Shown in pieces: positions 47,031-57,500 of a stretch of DNA of 64,000 nucleotides; the stretch's first letter is position 1, and every line of letters starts with the position of its first letter. Both the position numbers and the translations under genes were made by a program. This stretch comes from Obesumbacterium proteus (GTDB lineage: Bacteria > Pseudomonadota > Gammaproteobacteria > Enterobacterales > Enterobacteriaceae): assembly GCF_001586165.1 (NCBI RefSeq), contig NZ_CP014608.1, forward strand, positions 3,968,001-4,032,000, written 5' to 3'. The notes beneath the pieces were generated by a model. That model had not been told where the DNA came from, did no database searches, and saw nothing but the letters and a program-made list of their open reading frames with translations.

Positions 47031-47276
47031 TTACTTGGCATGATGAGCGCAATGCTCAACGATTTTTTTTAACTGACGCGCATGGTTTTCTGCATTCTTT
47101 GGCGTAGACCAAATGCACGTAATGCAAAACTCACCACAACGGCACTTTTCCTGCGGATAAGGACAATACATTTTCCCCCACGCATGGCTGCCGCCCACTT
47201 CGATACGCCACCCCTTCAACTCAACGAAGTTAAGCGCCAGCTCAATTTCCTTTTTTGGATGAGTCGCTCTGCTCAT
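47031..47276 (-). CDS. Small HicA-like protein, putative toxin
   Basis: The 81-residue protein starts at ATG 47276 (GGAG 6 nt upstream). It has ELKGWRIEVGGSHAWGKMYCP, reminiscent of the HicA dsRNA-binding fold in which a conserved histidine after Gly-Ser is catalytic, and a cysteine cluster (CPYPQEKCRCGEFCITC) that ordinary HicA lacks. It precedes the HicB-like gene. The Cys-rich insert suggests metal binding. Confidence 0.55.
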   Translation of the reverse strand: MSRATHPKKEIELALNFVELKGWRIEVGGSHAWGKMYCPYPQEKCRCGEFCITCIWSTPKNAENHARQLKKIVEHCAHHAK

Positions 47277-47395
47277 TTTCTGCTCCAAGCTTAAAAAAAC
47301 ACCATAAAGTTGTCAAGTGACAACCTTTATTTAAGTCAGAGCAACATACACGGGATAAAAACAGACCAACAGAGGGAATGAAGAAGACTGGAATC

Positions 47396-47422
47396 CGCTA
47401 CGCAAAATAGTTTTGCGTAGCG
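47396..47422. terminator. Hairpin after bioD
   Basis: CGCTACGCAAAA / TTTTGCGTAGCG form a perfect 12-bp stem with a 3-nt loop, 10 nt beyond the bioD stop. There is no long U tract, but the stem itself has an A/T run. Confidence 0.6.
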
Positions 47423-47432
47423 TTGTATTACA

Positions 47433-48140
47433 TTAATTCAGGGAAGAGAGATCCAAATATGCGGCAAGCGCTTTCGCATCGGCGTGCGGGATATGCGGGA
47501 TTTCCCCCAGGCATGGCGCTGGTAATAATCGCATGAGGGTTGCCATATATTCAGCGTGACGTTTTCCTGGCTCTACCACACAGTTAGCCACCCATCCGCC
47601 CAGCCTTAATCCAGATTGCGCAACGGCCTGAGCCGTTAGCAAGGCGTGGTTGATACACCCGAGTTTCACTCCTACAACGAGTATCACGGGAAGCTGTTCT
47701 CGAACCACCCATTGCGCAAAAGACGTTGTCTCACTGAGCGGCGTGAACCATCCTCCCGCGCCCTCCACCAACGTCCAATTCGACTTTTTGCGCAGCGCTA
47801 GCAGCCCCTGCGACATCACGTCAAATTCGATAGGTCGGTTTTCATCAGCGCTAATAATGTGGGGTGACGTAGGCTCTTCAAAGGTATACGGGTTCACTTC
47901 TTCGTAGCCGACGGAGATTGAAGAGGCAGCCTGCAAAGCAAGCGCATCGGTGTTTCGCAGTTTTCCCTCACGCCATTCACTGCCAGAAGCGACAGGTTTA
48001 TACCCAACCGTATCTTTCCCACGCAGAGTCGCAGCTTCCAACAGCGCGCTACTGACGACCGTTTTTCCCACTTCAGTGTCGGTTCCGGTAACAAACCATG
48101 CCTCGTTTAAACAAGGCTGCTCATATGTCTTTTCATTCAC
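47433..48140 (-). CDS. bioD: Dethiobiotin synthetase
   Basis: The 235-residue protein has the P-loop VTGTDTEVGKTVVSSALL near residue 18 and VEGAGGWFTPL. It makes dethiobiotin from diaminopelargonate, CO2 and ATP. It is the last gene of bioBFCD and overlaps bioC by 8 nt. Confidence 0.94.
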   Translation of the reverse strand: MNEKTYEQPCLNEAWFVTGTDTEVGKTVVSSALLEAATLRGKDTVGYKPVASGSEWREGKLRNTDALALQAASSISVGYEEVNPYTFEEPTSPHIISADENRPIEFDVMSQGLLALRKKSNWTLVEGAGGWFTPLSETTSFAQWVVREQLPVILVVGVKLGCINHALLTAQAVAQSGLRLGGWVANCVVEPGKRHAEYMATLMRLLPAPCLGEIPHIPHADAKALAAYLDLSSLN

Positions 48141-48900
48141 AGTGCAAAACTCCGATGACTAACTGATAGCTTAAAGGCAAACCTTCGGCCTGTTGAGGAT
48201 AGACGCGGGCTAGTTGCGCAAAACGTCCACGACTGGTTAGCCCTGCGTCTCGACCTTGGTGTAAGTGCGTAGCACCAATGCCTTTGAGCGACTTCATGAG
48301 AGTGATGACATCGGGATAAAATTCAGTCTCATGGATTAGCTGCAAATCATGTGCAAACGGCTCACAGGCCAGTTTGATTGCGTCAAAGTCTAAGAACTGG
48401 TTAATGTGCGTTTGGCCGTCCACTTGCTGCCAAGCTTGAGCTAACTCAGTCAGCGAGCCTTGTGCCAACGTTGAAAACACCACTTTTCCCCCTGGCTTAA
48501 CGACACGACACATCTCAGCCAATGCAGAACCTAGTGAACCACACCACTGAATAGCCAGATTGCTAAAGCAGAGATCGACGCTGTTATCAGGTAACGGAAT
48601 ATGTTCGATATCCGCGAGTAGATACTCCTCGGCACTGTCCAAAGCGCGCGATTTCTCAAGCATCCCTGCAGCCAAATCGAGAGAGATCACGTGTGAACCT
48701 GCTCGGCGGAATTGACGGCTAAAAACGCCGGTACCGCAGCCCGCATCCAACACCGTCAAGCCCGATAGGTTATCGAGCTGAGCGAAAAGCTTTTCGCCGC
48801 ACCGCCGCTGAAAACCAGCAACGGCATCGTAACTATCCGCTGCGCGGCTAAACGCCGCGGCCACCGCAGATTTATTAACGCAAAGTGTGTGCGGTAACAT
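48133..48900 (-). CDS. bioC: Malonyl-ACP O-methyltransferase
   Basis: The 255-residue SAM methyltransferase has VLDAGCGTGVFSRQFRRAG near residue 50 and starts with NKSAVAAAFSRAADSYD, typical of BioC. It begins biotin synthesis by methylating malonyl-ACP. It overlaps bioF by 26 nt and bioD by 8 nt. Confidence 0.93.
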   Translation of the reverse strand: MLPHTLCVNKSAVAAAFSRAADSYDAVAGFQRRCGEKLFAQLDNLSGLTVLDAGCGTGVFSRQFRRAGSHVISLDLAAGMLEKSRALDSAEEYLLADIEHIPLPDNSVDLCFSNLAIQWCGSLGSALAEMCRVVKPGGKVVFSTLAQGSLTELAQAWQQVDGQTHINQFLDFDAIKLACEPFAHDLQLIHETEFYPDVITLMKSLKGIGATHLHQGRDAGLTSRGRFAQLARVYPQQAEGLPLSYQLVIGVLHCE

Positions 48901-50038
48901 GCAGCGCCTCCAATAAATGGTTTATATCCTGCTCGCTGTGCGCTGCGCTGAGGGTAATACGTAGACGTGCGGTTCCGGGGGGAACCGTTGGCGGACGAAT
49001 AGCGCTGACCCAAATCCCCTGCTCACGCAGCTGCTGAGCTAAATCCAGCGCGGCCTGATTCTCTCCGATAATCACGGGTTGAATCGCAGAGCTTGATTCC
49101 ATCAGCGTTAAGCCTAAATCGTTTAACCCTTGACGAAGCTGCACGACGTTCTGGTTAAGTTGGTTACGTAGCTCATCACCTTCACGTACTCGGCGCAGCG
49201 CAGCCGTAAGCGCACAGGCCTGAGCGGGAGGCATGCTGGTGCTGTAAATTAGATGACGCGCAAACTGAATGAAGTATTCAGCCACGGATTCAGAACATAA
49301 AACGGCGGCACCGCTGAGCCCAAAGGCTTTGCCAAATGTCACCACCAGCAATTCAGGCTTCACTTTCTGTGCGTCGCAGGTGCCGCGCCCCTGATCGCCA
49401 CACACGCCAATGCCGTGCGCATCATCCACCATCAGCCAAGCTCCGGCACGTTGACTTTGTTGATGCAGATCCGCCAGCGGCGCACTATCGCCGTCCATGC
49501 TGAACACGCCCTCAGTCACCACCAGCGCTCGCCCTTCCCTATCGCTGTTTAAGAGCTTTTGAAGGGAACCTGGCTGGTTATGTTGAAAACGTCGCAGCGT
49601 CGCTGGGGATTGAATAGAAGCTTCCATTAGTGATGCGTGGCTGAGCTTATCGGCTAAGATGCTGTCACCTTTTTGCATCAGCGCAGCAATTACGGCCTGA
49701 TTGGCCGCATAGCCTGAAATAAACAACAAGGCACGTGGATAGCCTAACCATCCTTCGAGCTGTTGTTCTAACTCTGCATGCGCGGTGGTGTAACCCGTCA
49801 CATGCCCAGAGCCCGCACTGCCTACGCCGTAGCGTTCAGCGCCTTGTTGCCACGCGTCGATGACCGATTTATCGCGGCTTAGGCCAAGATAGTCGTTAGA
49901 CGAGAAATTGAGATATGACCGCCCATTCACGAGGATCTCACGCCCGCTGCCCGCCTCACTCACAATCCGCGAACGATAGGCTCCGGCTGAGCGACGCTCA
50001 GCCAGCGCATTCTCGATATGCTGTTGAAAATTCATCAT
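48875..50038 (-). CDS. bioF: 8-amino-7-oxononanoate synthase
   Basis: The 387-residue PLP enzyme (alpha-oxoamine synthase family) has the PLP lysine in VVTFGKAFGLSGAAVL, DDAHGIGV and RAGAWLMVDDAHG. It condenses pimeloyl-ACP with alanine. The start has two ATG codons in a row; the first is used. It starts 3 nt after the bioB stop. Confidence 0.95.
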   Translation of the reverse strand: MMNFQQHIENALAERRSAGAYRSRIVSEAGSGREILVNGRSYLNFSSNDYLGLSRDKSVIDAWQQGAERYGVGSAGSGHVTGYTTAHAELEQQLEGWLGYPRALLFISGYAANQAVIAALMQKGDSILADKLSHASLMEASIQSPATLRRFQHNQPGSLQKLLNSDREGRALVVTEGVFSMDGDSAPLADLHQQSQRAGAWLMVDDAHGIGVCGDQGRGTCDAQKVKPELLVVTFGKAFGLSGAAVLCSESVAEYFIQFARHLIYSTSMPPAQACALTAALRRVREGDELRNQLNQNVVQLRQGLNDLGLTLMESSSAIQPVIIGENQAALDLAQQLREQGIWVSAIRPPTVPPGTARLRITLSAAHSEQDINHLLEALHVTAHTLR

Positions 50039-50040
50039 GA

Positions 50041-51078
50041 TTACACGGCGGCGTTATAAAACTGCTCAGTATCGGCATGCAGCAATTGTTCGGTGAGGTG
50101 CTGCTGTTGCTGATTATCACCGTGCTCAGTTTCAGTCAGCTGCGGATTCAGCCCCAGTTTGCGGAACAGCTGAACATCTTTATCTTCACCCGGATTCGGC
50201 GTGGTAAGCAGCTTACAACCGTAGAAAATAGAGTTCGCTCCCGCCATAAAGCACATGGCCTGAGTTTGCTCATTCATTTGCTCACGACCAGCGGAAAGAC
50301 GCACGTAAGACGTTGGCATCATGATACGTGCCACGGCAATAGTACGAATAAAATCAAAAGCATCGACATCGTCGTTATCCGCTAACGGCGTTCCTTTGAC
50401 CTTCACCAACATATTAATCGGCACGCTTTCCGGTGCTTTAGGCAAATTCGCGAGCTGAGTGAGCAGACCGGCTCTATCCCGTACAGTTTCACCAAGCCCA
50501 ACAATGCCACCTGAACAAACTTTAATACCAGCATCGCGCACTTTTTCCAGCGTATCCAAACGCTCCTGATAGCTGCGGGTCGTGATGATACTGCCGTAAA
50601 ACTCTGGCGAGGTGTCGAGGTTGTGGTTGTAATAATCCAGCCCCGCATTGGCTAAACGGTTAGCCTGTTGGTCGGATAGCGTTCCGAGCGTCATACAGGT
50701 TTCCATCCCCATGTCTTTGACGCCCTGCACCATTTGCTCAAGGTAAGGCATATCGCGATCGTGCGGGTTTTTCCATGCCGCGCCCATACAGAATCGTGTG
50801 GAGCCAGCGGCTTTGGCCTGTCGCGCAGAATCCAGAACCTGCTGCACTTCCATCAGCTTTTCAGTTTCTAAACCCGTTTTATAACGCGAGCTTTGTGGAC
50901 AGTATTTGCAGTCTTCGGGGCAAGCACCGGTTTTAATCGAAAGCAACGTGCTTACCTGCACCTGACGCGGGTCAAAATGTTGGCGATGAACCTGCTGAGC
51001 CTCAAACATTAACTCGAGGAACGGCTTTGCAAACAGAGCTTGGGCTTGCTCTAATGTCCAGTGATGACGATCTGCCAT
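50041..51078 (-). CDS. bioB: Biotin synthase
   Basis: The 345-residue radical-SAM enzyme has the cluster motif CPEDCKYC (CxxxCxxC, ~residue 53) and YYNHNLDTSPEFY, with the Arg of YVRLSAGREQM for the [2Fe-2S] cluster. It inserts sulfur into dethiobiotin. It is the first gene of bioBFCD and is controlled from the bioA-bioB operator. Confidence 0.97.
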   Translation of the reverse strand: MADRHHWTLEQAQALFAKPFLELMFEAQQVHRQHFDPRQVQVSTLLSIKTGACPEDCKYCPQSSRYKTGLETEKLMEVQQVLDSARQAKAAGSTRFCMGAAWKNPHDRDMPYLEQMVQGVKDMGMETCMTLGTLSDQQANRLANAGLDYYNHNLDTSPEFYGSIITTRSYQERLDTLEKVRDAGIKVCSGGIVGLGETVRDRAGLLTQLANLPKAPESVPINMLVKVKGTPLADNDDVDAFDFIRTIAVARIMMPTSYVRLSAGREQMNEQTQAMCFMAGANSIFYGCKLLTTPNPGEDKDVQLFRKLGLNPQLTETEHGDNQQQQHLTEQLLHADTEQFYNAAV

Positions 51079-51141
51079 GATGGCAACTCCCTATTCAATT
51101 TGAGGGGAAAAAGTGTCGTCAGTTTAGAAAAAAGCGGTACA

Positions 51142-51175
51142 CTGTCAACCAAATGATCACAATTTTAGTTTACTA
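51142..51175. promoter_or_regulatory. BirA operator between bioB and bioA
   Basis: CTGTCAACC, a 16-nt spacer and AGTTTACTA match the BirA operator TTGTAAACC-N15/16-GGTTTACAA in imperfect form, in the 106-bp divergent promoter region. Biotin-loaded BirA would repress both directions. Confidence 0.8.
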
Positions 51176-51184
51176 ATACTTATT

Positions 51185-52474
51185 ATGACCCCATCTGATA
51201 TCGAGTTCGACCGCCGCCACATCTGGCATCCGTACACGTCTATGACCCAGCCATTGCCCTGTTATCCCGTAACTTCGGCGCACGGTTGCGAACTGCATTT
51301 GGAGGACGGACGTCAGTTGGTCGACGGCATGTCTTCGTGGTGGGCCGCGATTCACGGATACAATCATCCCGCGCTGAACCACGCCGTGACTCAGCAACTT
51401 TCAGCCATGTCACACGTGATGTTTGGCGGGATCACTCATCCTTCCGCCGTTGCGCTATGCCAGCGTTTGGTGGATATCACGCCTGAAGCGCTGGAGTGCG
51501 TTTTCCTCGCGGATTCCGGTTCCGTTGCCGTGGAAGTGGCGATGAAAATGGCATTGCAGTACTGGCATACTCGCGGGGAGAAACGTCAGCGTTTTCTAAC
51601 CCTAAGCAACGGCTATCACGGTGATACCTTCGGCGCCATGTCGGTATGCGATCCGAAAAACTCCATGCACAGTTTGTATCAGGGCTACCTTCCTGAGCAT
51701 CTGTTTGCCCCCGCGCCACAGTGTGCATTTGGCGATGAGTGGAATGAAATGGACTTTGTGCCTTTTGCCCGCTTGCTGTCGGCGCATCATCAGGAGATCG
51801 CGGCGGTTATTCTGGAGCCTATCGTTCAAGGCGCTGGAGGCATGCGTTTCTATCATCCCCGTTATCTGAAGCTCGTTCGCGCCGCCTGCGAGCGTCATGG
51901 GATCTTGCTCATCGCCGATGAAATCGCGACGGGATTTGGCCGTACCGGCAAGCTTTTTGCCTGCGAACACGCGGGGATCACGCCAGATATTTTATGTTTA
52001 GGCAAAGCCATTACCGGTGGCTATATGACCTTATCTGCCACCATCGCCACGCGAAATGTGGCAGAAACCATCAGTAACGGCGAAGCGGGATGCTTCATGC
52101 ATGGCCCTACCTTTATGGGTAACCCACTCGCCTGCGCCACGGCGGTGGCCAGTTTGGATATTCTTGCCAGCGGAGAGTGGAAAACGCAGGTCGCGGCGAT
52201 AGAACACCAGCTACAGCAAGAGCTATTACCGCTTAACGATCACCCTCAGGTAAAGCAGGCTCGCGTCTTAGGGGCTATCGGCGTTGTTGAAACGCATAAA
52301 GCGGTGAATATGGCTAACTTACAGCGCTATTTCGTCGAACAAGGGGTTTGGGTGCGTCCTTTCGGTAAGTTAATTTATCTAATGCCGCCTTATATTATTT
52401 CTGCCAAACAGCTCACCAAGCTCACTCAAGCCGTATCCACTGCCTTAGATCAAGCCGAACACTTTCTGGAATAG
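51185..52474 (+). CDS. bioA: Adenosylmethionine-8-amino-7-oxononanoate aminotransferase
   Basis: The 429-residue PLP aminotransferase has DRRHIWHPYTSM at the N-terminus, HGDTFGAMSVCDP, IADEIATGFGRTGKLFAC and the PLP lysine in CLGKAITGGYMTLSA. It uses SAM as amino donor. It is transcribed away from bioB. Confidence 0.96.
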   Translation: MTPSDIEFDRRHIWHPYTSMTQPLPCYPVTSAHGCELHLEDGRQLVDGMSSWWAAIHGYNHPALNHAVTQQLSAMSHVMFGGITHPSAVALCQRLVDITPEALECVFLADSGSVAVEVAMKMALQYWHTRGEKRQRFLTLSNGYHGDTFGAMSVCDPKNSMHSLYQGYLPEHLFAPAPQCAFGDEWNEMDFVPFARLLSAHHQEIAAVILEPIVQGAGGMRFYHPRYLKLVRAACERHGILLIADEIATGFGRTGKLFACEHAGITPDILCLGKAITGGYMTLSATIATRNVAETISNGEAGCFMHGPTFMGNPLACATAVASLDILASGEWKTQVAAIEHQLQQELLPLNDHPQVKQARVLGAIGVVETHKAVNMANLQRYFVEQGVWVRPFGKLIYLMPPYIISAKQLTKLTQAVSTALDQAEHFLE

Positions 52475-52542
52475 CTTGATAAAAAAGACTTAGCGGTAAA
52501 CTTGCAAGTTCGAATCTCTATTTCCTGTCTACGCTTATTAGC

Positions 52543-52570
52543 GAGATCACCTTTAGGTGGTCTCGTTTTT
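52543..52570 (+). terminator. Terminator of bioA
   Basis: GAGATCACC / GGTGGTCTC form a 9-bp stem (one G-U pair) with a 4-nt loop followed by GTTTTT. Confidence 0.88.
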
Positions 52571-52653
52571 GCTTAAATAATAAGCGCCATAACGATAATT
52601 CACACCTATGAGTGTGAATACGCACTAATAATCGAATTAGACAGGAGTTTTAG

Positions 52654-54417
52654 ATGAAGAAATGGCCACTTGCGCTGATGGCGTCAGCGCTTTCTCTCGC
52701 CCTATTACAGAGCGCTAACGCCGCATCAATGCCCGCTGTTGAGGCAAAAAACGGCATGGTTGTTAGCTCTCAGCATCTGGCCTCTCAGGTTGGGGTTGAT
52801 ATCCTCAAATTAGGAGGCAACGCCATTGATGCTGCTGTCGCCGTTGGCTACGCGCAGGCGGTGGTTAACCCTTGCTGCGGTAATATCGGCGGCGGCGGTT
52901 TTATGACCATACATTTGGCTAACGGTGAAGATACTTTCATTAACTTCCGTGAAACGGCGCCGGCCGCCGCCAGCGCCAATATGTATCTCGATGAAAAAGG
53001 AAACGTGAAGAAAGGTGCCAGCCTCTATGGTTATCTTGCCGCAGGTGTTCCGGGAACAGTTTTAGGGCTCGATACCGCACAGCGTAAATATGGCAAACTG
53101 ACACGCCAGCAGGTGATGGAACCAGCAATCAAGCTGGCTCGCGAAGGCTTTATTCTCAATCGTGGCGATACCGATATTTTGGATACCACCATTGCTAAGT
53201 TTCGTGACGATCCCGAAGCCGCACGTATCTTTTTACGTCCAAACGGCGATCCCCTTCAGCCCGGCGATCGGCTGATTCAAACCGATCTGGCCAACACCCT
53301 TGAGTCTATTGCCCAGAACGGTCCCGATGCTTTCTATCAAGGTAAAATCCCTCAGGCCGTTGAAGCTGCGGCGAAAAAAGGGGGCGGGATCCTAACGGCC
53401 AAAGACTTCGCCGATTTCCGTATAGCAGAAACTGCGCCGATTACCTGCTCTTATCGCGGCTATGAATTTGTCTCTGCACCACCGCCAAGCTCCGGTGGCG
53501 TCACGCTTTGCGAAATTCTCAACGTTCTGGAAGGGTACGACCTCAAGGCATCTGGCTTTAATTCTGCACAAACTATTCATACCATGACGGAAGCAATGCG
53601 CCATGCCTATATGGATCGCAATACGTTCTTAGGCGATCCGGCATTTGTGAAGAACCCTACGGAAAAACTGCTCAGCAAAGAGTACGCCGCTGAAATTCGT
53701 AAGCAGATTCAGCCTGAAATCGCCACGCCTTCGAGCCGCGTTCAGCCGGGCATGGAACCACATGAAAAGCCAGAAACCACGCACTATTCTATCGTTGACC
53801 ACAGCGGTAATGCAGTTTCCACCACCTATACCATCAACGGACGTTTTGGCTCCGTCGTGATTGCGCCCGGCACCGGATTTTTCCTCAACGATGAGATGGA
53901 TGATTTCACCGTTAAAGTGGGTGAACAAAATATGTATGGCTTAGTGCAAGGTGCAACCAACGCTATCGCACCGGGTAAACGCCCTCTGTCATCCATGACG
54001 CCAACGTTGGTGACCAAAGATGGCAAAGTCTTTATGGTTGTTGGCTCTCCGGGGGGATCGCGAATTATCACCATCACATTGCAAACGGTGTTGAACATTA
54101 TCGATCACGGCATGGCACCGCAAGAAGCCGTCGATGCCCCTCGAATTCATCACCAGTGGCTGCCGGATGAAGTTTACTTCGAACAGCGCGGCCTCTCGGC
54201 AGACACCCAAAGACTGTTACAGGATCGTGGCTATAAACTGGTTGAGCAAACGCCTTGGGGGGCCGCTGAACTGATTATGGTCGGTCTACCGGGCGCGGCC
54301 GGTGTTAGCTCAGAGAGTTCGGGCAATGACTCGGCGGTATCAGGGAAAGTGCGCGAAGGATTTATCTACGGCGCTAACGATGTTCGACGCCCTTCGGGTT
54401 CTGCCGTTGGTTACTGA
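52654..54417 (+). CDS. ggt: Gamma-glutamyltransferase, periplasmic
   Basis: The 587-residue protein has a signal peptide (MKKWPLALMASALSLALLQ...ANA). The proenzyme cuts itself before Thr in ETTHYSIVDHSGNAVSTTY to form two subunits; GSPGGSRIITI binds the gamma-glutamyl group. It breaks down glutathione and other gamma-glutamyl compounds. GACAGGAG precedes the ATG. Confidence 0.95.
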   Translation: MKKWPLALMASALSLALLQSANAASMPAVEAKNGMVVSSQHLASQVGVDILKLGGNAIDAAVAVGYAQAVVNPCCGNIGGGGFMTIHLANGEDTFINFRETAPAAASANMYLDEKGNVKKGASLYGYLAAGVPGTVLGLDTAQRKYGKLTRQQVMEPAIKLAREGFILNRGDTDILDTTIAKFRDDPEAARIFLRPNGDPLQPGDRLIQTDLANTLESIAQNGPDAFYQGKIPQAVEAAAKKGGGILTAKDFADFRIAETAPITCSYRGYEFVSAPPPSSGGVTLCEILNVLEGYDLKASGFNSAQTIHTMTEAMRHAYMDRNTFLGDPAFVKNPTEKLLSKEYAAEIRKQIQPEIATPSSRVQPGMEPHEKPETTHYSIVDHSGNAVSTTYTINGRFGSVVIAPGTGFFLNDEMDDFTVKVGEQNMYGLVQGATNAIAPGKRPLSSMTPTLVTKDGKVFMVVGSPGGSRIITITLQTVLNIIDHGMAPQEAVDAPRIHHQWLPDEVYFEQRGLSADTQRLLQDRGYKLVEQTPWGAAELIMVGLPGAAGVSSESSGNDSAVSGKVREGFIYGANDVRRPSGSAVGY

Positions 54418-54599
54418 TTAGCAAATCGAGCCTACTTCCGCCCCTAGAGACTAGGGGCATCCCCCTTTGTGGCCGTTTATCTGTTAGAATACCCTTTCTT
54501 TTTTCACGCGGGTGCGCGCAGCTGCATCATTGGGTGAAAACTTCTCAACGTCTATGTGCTGTCATTTTCCTTTCAAACGATGAAGAAGAGATCAAGATA

Positions 54600-57500
54600 A
54601 TGCCGTCAGTTTCCTATGACCGAACTCAGGTTGCTCATTGGTTAGGTCATGCGACCTTGGCCAAGGCGCGAGATTATTCGCGAGCCGTTTCGCAACTCCA
54701 CTGGCAGGGCAATATGCTCACGGCCAAGGTACAGGGAACCGAAAAACGCCCCTACGCAGTGGTTATCTACTTCCACGATAAACAAAACCAGTTACGCATT
54801 GAGGGCGAATGCTCGTGCCCCGTGGGCTTTAACTGTAAACACGTTGCCGCCGTTCTTTTAGCGGGCCTCGAAGAGCAAGAACCCACTGCCACCGGTGCGC
54901 GGCCTGAGTTACTACGTTGGCTAGAGGCTTTTCGCGCTCAACAGACAACTTCTATTGCGGCTAAAAAACCCACCCAAACCTTAGCCTATGTCTTGGCATG
55001 GTCAGAACACCGACAGCACCATGAAATTCGGCTATTCAAAGCAAAGTTAGATAAAGACGGCATCGTCCGCAGTATCGATCAACAGTGGAACAATATTGAG
55101 CCCGCGCTGGTTAAGCCGCCGAAATTCGTTACGCCTGAAGATTTTCAAATCCTGCGCGAACTGTGGATCGAACGACCGCGCAACGGCATGATGGCGTTTG
55201 AACTACAGGGTACCAGCGGCGCAGAGCTGATCCGCAAAATGATGGCCACGGGCCGGTTCTTTGTGATTGATTCCAATGAGCCTTTATATTTGGGCGAGCA
55301 ACGTCCGGGTGAAGTTCAGTGGCAGCGCCTGCCCGATCATCGTCTGCGGCCCATATTGCAGGTTCAGCCTCAGGCATCATGGGTGTTGCCCACCACGCCG
55401 CCGTGGTATATCGATACACAAAGCGGTGAAGCGGGCACCGTTGAGCTCAATCACGCCTTTGCTCAGTTGGATGAGTTTTTGTCCATGCCCCCGATTTCAC
55501 TGAGTGAAGCGCCGTTAGTGGCTGCGGTACTGGGCGAAGTCGCGCCCGAGTTGCCTTTGCCGCCGAGTATGAGTTCTTCAGAACTTCGCGTTATTGACGT
55601 CGAGCCCGTTCCCGTTTTGCAGCTTGATACCCAAAACGTCTATATGGGCGGTTTTGGCAACTATGGCTATCGTAATTGGCCTCTCGACTTTGCAACGTTT
55701 TCCTTCGATTACGATGGGATTAGCGTTGATCCTAAACAGGACACCACGCTATTCCCCGCTGACAACGGCAATGTGATTCAAATTCAGCGACGTAGCGATA
55801 TTGAAAAACAACGCGCCAAAGAGCTCAAAAATTGCGGCCTAGAACTCATCACGCTAAGCGACAAAACTCGACCGCCTTCATTACCAGATACCATTTACGG
55901 TCTGCCAAACCCTGAAAGTTGGCCTTCGTTTGTCAGCCATACGCTTCCTACGTTGCAAAACAAAGGCTGGCGTATCGTGATGACCCATGATTCTAACTTC
56001 AATATTATTGAAATTAACGATATTAGCGGCAGCATCCAGTCAGGCGACGAAGGTTGGTTTGACGTTGAAATGGGTATTTTAGTCGGCGACCGTACCGTTC
56101 GACTCGAGCCGTTATTGGCTGACCTGTTTCGCCGCGATCGTCGCTGGTTAGACGGCGAGCTGGAAACTATCGACGATGATGAAGGCATTATTCTTAGCAC
56201 CGAGCAAGGCGAGCGTTTACGTATTGCGGCCAATCGCCTCAAACCGGTCGTCCGCGTGCTTGTCGACCTATTCGCACAATTAGGTCATGGCAAAGAAACG
56301 CTGAAGGTTTCCGCGCTTGATGCTGGCCGTTTGGCCGCTTTAAGTGATACAGGACGCTGGCAGTTCCACGGAGAAACCTCTATTCAGGCTTTGGCTCAGC
56401 GTTTACAGGATGGGCCGGGATTACAGCTGGTGCCGGTTCCGGTTGGCCTTCAGGCAACGCTGCGTGGCTATCAGCATCAAGGCCTGAGCTGGATGCAGTT
56501 TCTACGCGAACAAAATATCTCAGGCGTACTGGCCGACGATATGGGGCTGGGCAAAACGGTGCAAACGCTGGCGCATATCCTGCTAGAAAAAGAGTCAGGC
56601 AGGCTCGACCGCCCTGCGCTTATCGTGGTGCCCACGACCTTAGTACACAACTGGCGCGAAGAAGCCGCCCGCTTTACCCCCGATCTTAATGTGCTGGTTC
56701 TCAGCGGGCCGCAGCGAAAAGATCATTTTGATCGCATCGAACAGTGCGATCTGATCTTGACCACCTATTCTCTGCTGTGGCGAGATCAGAAGGACCTCAC
56801 CCAACATGATTACCACCTGTTGATCCTTGATGAGGCACAGTGCGTTAAAAATGCGACAACGCGTGCAGCCACCGCATTACGCGATCTCAATGCACGTCAT
56901 CGTTTATGCTTAACCGGCACGCCGCTGGAAAATCATCTGGGTGAAATTTGGTCGTTATTCGACTTTTTGCTCCCCGGCTTTCTCGGCAGCCAAAAAGAGT
57001 TTAACCAGCGCTGGCGCGTGCCTATCGAAAGAGACGGTGATGCCGTGCGTCGTGACTTGCTGGTGCGACGCATCCGCCCATTCATGCTGCGTCGCCGTAA
57101 AGACGACGTCGCTACCGAGCTACCACCAAAAACCACGCTGCTTCGTACCGTTGAACTAAAGGGCTCACAGCGCGATCTGTATGAAACGGTACGCACCGCG
57201 ATGCAGGAAAAAGTTCGCACCGCGATTGATTCTCAAGGTATGGCGCGCAGCCATATTATCGTTTTAGACGCATTGCTAAAACTGCGCCAAGTTTGTTGCG
57301 ATCCTCGTTTGGTCAATTTAGAAAAAGCGGCATTGGTGAAAGAATCAGCCAAGCTTGAACTGCTGCTCGAACTCCTGCCTGAGATGATCGATGAAGGTCG
57401 CCGTATCCTTCTGTTCTCCCAGTTCACCGGCATGTTGGATTTAATCTCGCAGGCATTGGATAAAGCCGGCATTGCCTACGTCACGTTGACCGGTTCGACG

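Noticed and set aside
52500..52535. tRNA-like 3' end (AAGTTCGAATCTC) after bioA
   Set aside because: Only a T-loop-like stretch; no acceptor, D or anticodon arms can be found around it.
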